From: Candidatus Zhuqueibacterota bacterium 4484_219
Lineage (GTDB): Bacteria; Zhuqueibacterota; JdFR-76; 4484-219
Reading direction: 5' to 3'
Length of the DNA stretch: 10,126 nt
Assembly (NCBI GenBank): GCA_002085035.1
Contig: MZGM01000027.1
Coordinates: forward strand, 1 to 10,126
The translations under genes and the position numbers were made by a program. The stretch's first letter is position 1. Every line of letters begins with the position of its first letter. Of this stretch, positions 7,401 to 10,126 are shown piece after piece. A model generated the notes under the pieces. The model searched no databases. It was not told where the DNA came from and worked only from the letters and a program-made list of their open reading frames with translations.

Positions 7401-9608
7401 GGAAAACAGAATAATGTTTTGTTGAACTTACAGCGTTTGGCATTAGCTTATCAGTTATCGGGAGATTATGAGGCTTCTGCGGAGGTTTTCCAGAACGTTC
7501 TTTCTTCTCAACAGTACCAAAAATCACCGCTTATGGTAGAGCGAATTTATCGCAATCTTGCTTACAATTATCAGATGCTGGGTGATGATGAAGAGGTTTT
7601 GCGTTATTGTGAAAAGGCAATTGAAATTTCATATAGTGGCAAGATTAAAGAGAAGAAGTCAAAAGCCGGGTATTTTCGCCTTGAGTTTTTAGGGTTTTCT
7701 ATTCCTGTTCTAAGTTTAGGGGTTTTTGGTGATTTGGCTCGTGCGGCTAAGGATTTTACTCTGTCTGACGAAAAAGCTCTGTTGTATTCTATTGTAGCCA
7801 AAAGTTATTCGGGCCAAAAACTTTATCGACAAGCAATAGTGGCGCTTAATAAGAAATTGGAAATTTTTCGACGGCAAAAAAATTTCCTTGGAGAAACAAT
7901 ACTGCTCAACAACTTGGGGGTTTTGCATGTTTATTTAGGAGAATATGCTGTTGCCTGGGACTATTTTCAACAATCGCTGAAGCTGTGTCGCAAGCGCCAG
8001 ATGTGGGGCGGCGCTATTATTAATTTGGTTGATATTGCCAGACTGGCAAATATCTGCTGGCTGTTGAACGAACAGGCACGGGTACCTCAGATAGATTATC
8101 AGGAAACATTAAAATTGCTCCAGACTGGCCTGGATTATTTCAAACAAATCCCAGTGGGTATGAAAGATCAACGGGTAGCTATTTATCATCAACTTGGGCT
8201 CATAAGCTTTTTGGCCAATCATCCGGCAACAAATCTTTCTTCTAAACAATACGGACTTGATTCTACACAATCTGCTATTGCAGCTCAAATTAATTCTCTG
8301 GAAAAACTCTCTCAGATATTGCTGTATCTTGATCATGCGTTGGAGCTGGCCAAGAGATTTCGTTTGTTTCGTCAACAGGTGCTGATTTTGAAAAACCTCG
8401 GCGAGGTCTATTCTGCCTTTCAGTTCTGGGATGAGGCTAAACAGAATCTTTTGGATAGTCGTGATCTGGCATTGCAGAAAGGATATTTAGATATTGTGTG
8501 GCGAATAGACTTATCTTTGTGGGACCTGATACGAGCACGGACACGGTTTGCCAAAAGGAAAGCCTTCAGATTAGAAGACCCTGAACCCTGGTTGCAGGAA
8601 GCATTGCTTGTTTTAGAGAATTTGACTGTTAGTGCGCAGAATGAGAGTTTTGACCCAGCTCAAAGTTTGGATCGCGATCGACTTTATCACCAGATGATTC
8701 GTCTACGACGACAGCGGAAACAGGTAGCTGAGGCTATTCAGTTGGTGGAACACTACCGCAGTAAGCGCTGCATTGATTTGCTCCGTCAAAAAAAGATTGA
8801 TCTCAAACGCGAAATACACAAGTTAAGTTGGGGCAATTTAGTTTATTTAGCCAAAGAAATTGATCGCCTTAGCCAGGCTATTCGTGAAATTGAGTCCGGC
8901 TCAACTCAAAGCTATGATCATCTCCAGAAGTTACAGGATAGTTTGAAGGTCCTACAAAAAGACTATCAGCAACAAATTGCAGAGTTGAAAAAACAAGAAC
9001 CACAGTTACTGGCATTGGTGTTGCCTTATTCTGTAAGCCTCAACGAATTTCAGCAATTACTTAAAGACAATCAGGTTGTTTTAGATTATTTTGTGGAATC
9101 TGACAGTACCGTTTTGTGGACAATCACTTCAGATAGTGTTTTTCAGATAGTTTTACCACTAACAAAAGGTTGGCTTACCCAGGAGGTGAAACGCTATCGC
9201 TTGCAGGTGATGAATGCTACTCCTGATTCAGGCTTAGCTCGAACGTTGTCTCGACAACTATTGTTGCCAGTCTGGTCAATTTTACAGAAGAAAAGAGAGT
9301 GGATTATTGTTTCTGATGCTCCTCTATCGTCGTTACCGTTTTCTACTTTACCGATCCCCTCTGGTTTAAACAGATTTGAAACTAAACCTGTGATGGAAGA
9401 TTTTGCTGTTTTTCTAACGCCCAGTCTGATGGATTACTATTTCTGTTACCAAAATCGGCGACTTCGGGGACACCAGGCACTGATAGTTGGGGAGCTTGGT
9501 ACAAATTCATTGCCGGACACTCTGGTAACGGTGCTGCCGAAGAATCAGGCCACCGAGAAGAACTTTCGGCAAATGGTTACCGACGCCTTTATGAAATATT
9601 TGGGCTGA
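4485..9608 (+). CDS. Exported PD40 beta-propeller / TPR / CHAT-domain protein (CHAT domain cut by a frame break)
   Basis: About 1707 residues from GTG 4485, which overlaps the upstream TGA as GTGA. ATGs at 4467 and 4443 are alternatives, but 4485 gives the best signal peptide: basic n-region, hydrophobic core around residues 13-25, likely cleavage after VFS. Domains in order: (a) residues ~40-365, a PD40/TolB-like propeller with about six units (SPDG at 59, ADG at 104-106, SPDG at 156 and 198, last unit with RTGNFDIW). It includes an EF-hand-like loop at D266-D277. (b) ~390-1425, many TPR-type helical repeats, for example around 515-545, 700-790, 940-1010 and 1135-1160. (c) ~1429-1508, a charged coiled coil, typical of the linker before CHAT domains. 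(d) ~1515-1707, the N-terminal part of a CHAT domain (VVLDYFVESDS, IIVSDAPLSSLPFSTLP from ~1607, ALIVGELG, then ATEKNF at 1689-1694). TGA 9606 ends the frame before the catalytic region, and the remainder continues in the -1 frame. It probably acts in the periplasm as a binding scaffold. Partners are unknown. Confidence 0.85.
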   Translation: MIRCWARTLIRGVSSCLLLLPGLVFSQYATIYQALLEYPGEGLHAVTTHPGNDLAASISPDGQWIVFASDRSGNFDLWVKSVTGGLLRQLTTHRADDLDPHWAADGKKIVFVSRRRDAEGDLWILPLQLGSTPPRPKGKPYPVTTYLGYDGEPCFSPDGSSIAFTSDRSGQRNIWILKLRGHKIYPLTHAGGFSPSWSPDGKWIAFSSVRKGQKAGNIYIVPARIESSIPKNADLAIPVTKNSWIEGFPLWSRQGDALYFSRYCTDTDGDGKVTLRDNPILFKRNIQNLLQISEFRLLYQISSWDSLRSAQTEWQLTAGDFFDFMPCAEFDQKLYFISRRTGNFDIWRIPSLGSVPVFYSQPEDRYPGTSDQYQSNGARQLQYVHKQFPLDFITTFLDEGDTTFQTIWQQNREAFLRRRLLALRKVWEFFPDDTTSVLSALVEAIHTLKELKQKSAAEAICKRVILEYSNRCRLARLEQISLTTNNIAAQIDSLINLSLRYPEDDEFQAIVHYRLGRLYLQQGNFSRAISSLQLVVDQYSNEASGKWAAQAQIAIGDIYAMVGSSDEVIEAYLKVLDNYPMQRLLVRQAIYRILQFVAKSIFGEDPILSYQNIIQKYARYSELAGHAQLRIAACLIRQGDYRNAIHELERTIQKYGSQPEVVLRAQLLLAELHQQLDDVQAAIGIYRQICERQDLDSYQRKWIRQKLIATLIASADRLKHFLDFQVALSRYRQARQLDINSIEAHRGIIECAYRLGKLDEIILEYRNLVAQHPENENILYALGLAYSYKGENNIKVLQKSNQLIEKALTKNYRLVYGYLTLSYNYEALETLEKRKRQRPRSFLAKAWGGLFASLRWAFRAVTFRKSPTPQQWYEKAIDLLTTAIAINDEKENPKLESLLAFNVANDYYHLGEFGFTNAYRYYQLKLKYDSTFVSKNQEAIFYERIGHCGLIVEDWDNTISYLQRAVKLYRELGKQNNVLLNLQRLALAYQLSGDYEASAEVFQNVLSSQQYQKSPLMVERIYRNLAYNYQMLGDDEEVLRYCEKAIEISYSGKIKEKKSKAGYFRLEFLGFSIPVLSLGVFGDLARAAKDFTLSDEKALLYSIVAKSYSGQKLYRQAIVALNKKLEIFRRQKNFLGETILLNNLGVLHVYLGEYAVAWDYFQQSLKLCRKRQMWGGAIINLVDIARLANICWLLNEQARVPQIDYQETLKLLQTGLDYFKQIPVGMKDQRVAIYHQLGLISFLANHPATNLSSKQYGLDSTQSAIAAQINSLEKLSQILLYLDHALELAKRFRLFRQQVLILKNLGEVYSAFQFWDEAKQNLLDSRDLALQKGYLDIVWRIDLSLWDLIRARTRFAKRKAFRLEDPEPWLQEALLVLENLTVSAQNESFDPAQSLDRDRLYHQMIRLRRQRKQVAEAIQLVEHYRSKRCIDLLRQKKIDLKREIHKLSWGNLVYLAKEIDRLSQAIREIESGSTQSYDHLQKLQDSLKVLQKDYQQQIAELKKQEPQLLALVLPYSVSLNEFQQLLKDNQVVLDYFVESDSTVLWTITSDSVFQIVLPLTKGWLTQEVKRYRLQVMNATPDSGLARTLSRQLLLPVWSILQKKREWIIVSDAPLSSLPFSTLPIPSGLNRFETKPVMEDFAVFLTPSLMDYYFCYQNRRLRGHQALIVGELGTNSLPDTLVTVLPKNQATEKNFRQMVTDAFMKYLG
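5280..5315 (+). other. EF-hand-like calcium-binding loop inside the propeller
   Basis: This stretch encodes a 12-residue loop, residues 266-277 of the PD40 protein, reading DTDGDGKVTLRD. It fits the EF-hand/dockerin loop at every key position: Asp at 1, 3, 5 and 12, Gly at 6 and Val at 8. It sits between the fourth and later propeller units. No flanking helix pair is obvious, so it is a calcium-binding loop rather than a full EF-hand. Calcium binding is inferred from the motif. Confidence 0.6.
9599..9605 (+). promoter_or_regulatory. Possible -1 slippery heptamer (TTTGGGC) before the stop codon
   Basis: In the frame of the large gene the bases read T TTG GGC TGA, which fits the X XXY YYZ form used for -1 slippage, placed directly before the stop. 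A -1 shift here would enter exactly the frame that encodes the rest of the CHAT domain. Against it, GGG-type second codons are weak slip sites, and I see only a poor downstream hairpin (AGC 9616-9618 with GCT 9631-9633). A plain mutation or deletion is the more likely explanation. Confidence 0.2.
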
Positions 9609-10054
9609 ATTTACAAGCTAATTTATTGATGCTGAAATCTCCTGTTTTTCCAGATAATGTGGCGCAGAGTGATGAGACTTTTAGCTTATTGTGCAAAAGT
9701 TGGGTGTATGCTGGTGTACCAGCCATGGTAACGTTACGTTGGAAAGTAAAATCAGAAGTTTGGAATAGATTCTTGACAGCGATGTATGAGAATTTGTTTA
9801 ACACGCAGTCCCGGTCAGGCAAATCCTGGCAGGTAAGGATTTTCGATGCTTTTCGGAGAGCAATTGCCGCTCTTCGTAAGCAAGCTTATCCAATTTCACA
9901 ATGGGGGGCTTTTCAATGGATCGGTTTTCCGGGAATGGGGGCAATAGAAGAGAAAATTTTTGCCGAGACTGAATTCGTGCGTACCGTTTTACATGCTCAA
10001 CAATTTGAACAAAAAGGTTACTGGAAAGATGCGATTTATTTCCTTCCCATATAG
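9608..10054 (+). pseudogene. C-terminal CHAT-domain remnant of the PD40-TPR-CHAT gene, shifted to the -1 frame
   Basis: This frame, offset by -1 from the large gene, encodes the C-terminal half of a CHAT domain. YEIFGLNLQANLLML (in this frame from ~9590) matches the strand before the usual LSACETG. WVYAGVPAMVTLRWKV matches the family's 'FLYAGAPSVVASLWKV', MYENLF matches the helix after it, and a QWGAFQWIGFPG end matches the closing 'YWAAFVLIGDP'. Where the catalytic Cys should sit, the sequence reads LKSPVFP, so the Cys is replaced by Pro. The usual HxATHG segment is found in neither frame. After the domain a TPR seems to begin (FEQKGYWKDAIYF), but TAG at 10052 ends it within one helix. The only start candidates are TTG 9626 and ATG 9629, with no good ribosome site, so independent translation is doubtful. 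It is best read as the broken tail of the upstream gene. Confidence 0.7.
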
Positions 10055-10109
10055 CTCTTGCATGACCCTCCGGCAAATAGAGTCCTCTACCCTTTATACC
10101 TCTTGCATG
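10055..10109. repeat. 10-bp direct repeat downstream of the broken gene
   Basis: CTCTTGCATG occurs at 10055-10064 and again at 10100-10109, 45 bp apart. Between the copies lies a small inverted repeat, TAGAG-TC-CTCTA (10078-10089), with a loop too small for a terminator. The first copy begins at the base directly after the TAG stop of the CHAT remnant. The rest of the terminal stretch to 10126 shows no gene. It could be the edge of a small repeat element or a tandem array continuing past the window, or chance. Confidence 0.35.
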
Positions 10110-10126
10110 TAATTCTAAATCAATAA

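Noticed and set aside
4443..10054. TPR-CHAT protein as part of a CRISPR type III-E (Craspase) or gasdermin defence system
   Set aside because: No repeat array, Cas gene or gasdermin-like gene is in view. The protein carries a signal peptide and the CHAT active site is lost.
9798..10076. Reverse-strand open frame over the end of the CHAT remnant
   Set aside because: It overlaps clearly CHAT-like coding sequence on the + strand, starts at TTG, and shows no recognisable domain.
10077..10090. Inverted repeat TAGAG-TC-CTCTA as a terminator
   Set aside because: The stem is only 5 bp with a 2-nt loop, and no T-run follows.

Overview
The window holds one co-directional (+ strand) gene run from a moderately AT-rich, Gram-negative (diderm) bacterium. 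The diderm call rests on two lipoprotein-type signal peptides, an AsmA-like protein and a large exported beta-propeller/TPR protein. No taxonomic marker is present. Large PD40-TPR-CHAT proteins of this kind are familiar from deep-branching diderms such as the KSB1/Calditrichota-like groups, but that placement is a low-confidence inference.

Layout: (1) 1-999, the C-terminal part of an AsmA/YdbH-like envelope protein, cut by the window edge. (2) 1025-2371, a complete MOFRL-type glycerate 2-kinase. (3) 2375-3862, a probable lipid-anchored ABC-type solute-binding protein with no permease or ATPase next to it. (4) 3925-4488, a lipoprotein with a YdbL-like (DUF1318) C-terminus. (5) 4485-9608, an exported protein of about 1700 residues. 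It has a six-unit PD40 beta-propeller with an EF-hand-like loop, a long TPR superhelix, a coiled coil and the first part of a CHAT (caspase-like) domain. (6) 9608-10054, the rest of that CHAT domain in the -1 frame, which ends just as a further TPR begins. (7) 10055-10126, non-coding sequence with a 10-bp direct repeat.

Intergenic gaps are 25, 3 and 62 nt, and the last pair overlaps as GTGA, so most or all of the run is probably one operon. The AsmA-like protein and the DUF1318 lipoprotein recall the E. coli ydbH-ynbE-ydbL envelope system, here with a kinase gene and a binding-protein gene between them. The exported PD40-TPR-CHAT protein would be an envelope scaffold.

The most notable feature is the state of the CHAT domain. 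Its frame is broken, the stretch that should carry the catalytic His is missing, and the position of the catalytic Cys reads Pro. It is therefore a degenerate pseudo-protease domain, a decaying gene, or (less likely) a product of -1 frameshifting at a TTTGGGC heptamer directly before the stop. I saw no RNA genes, CRISPR array, transposase or convincing terminator.
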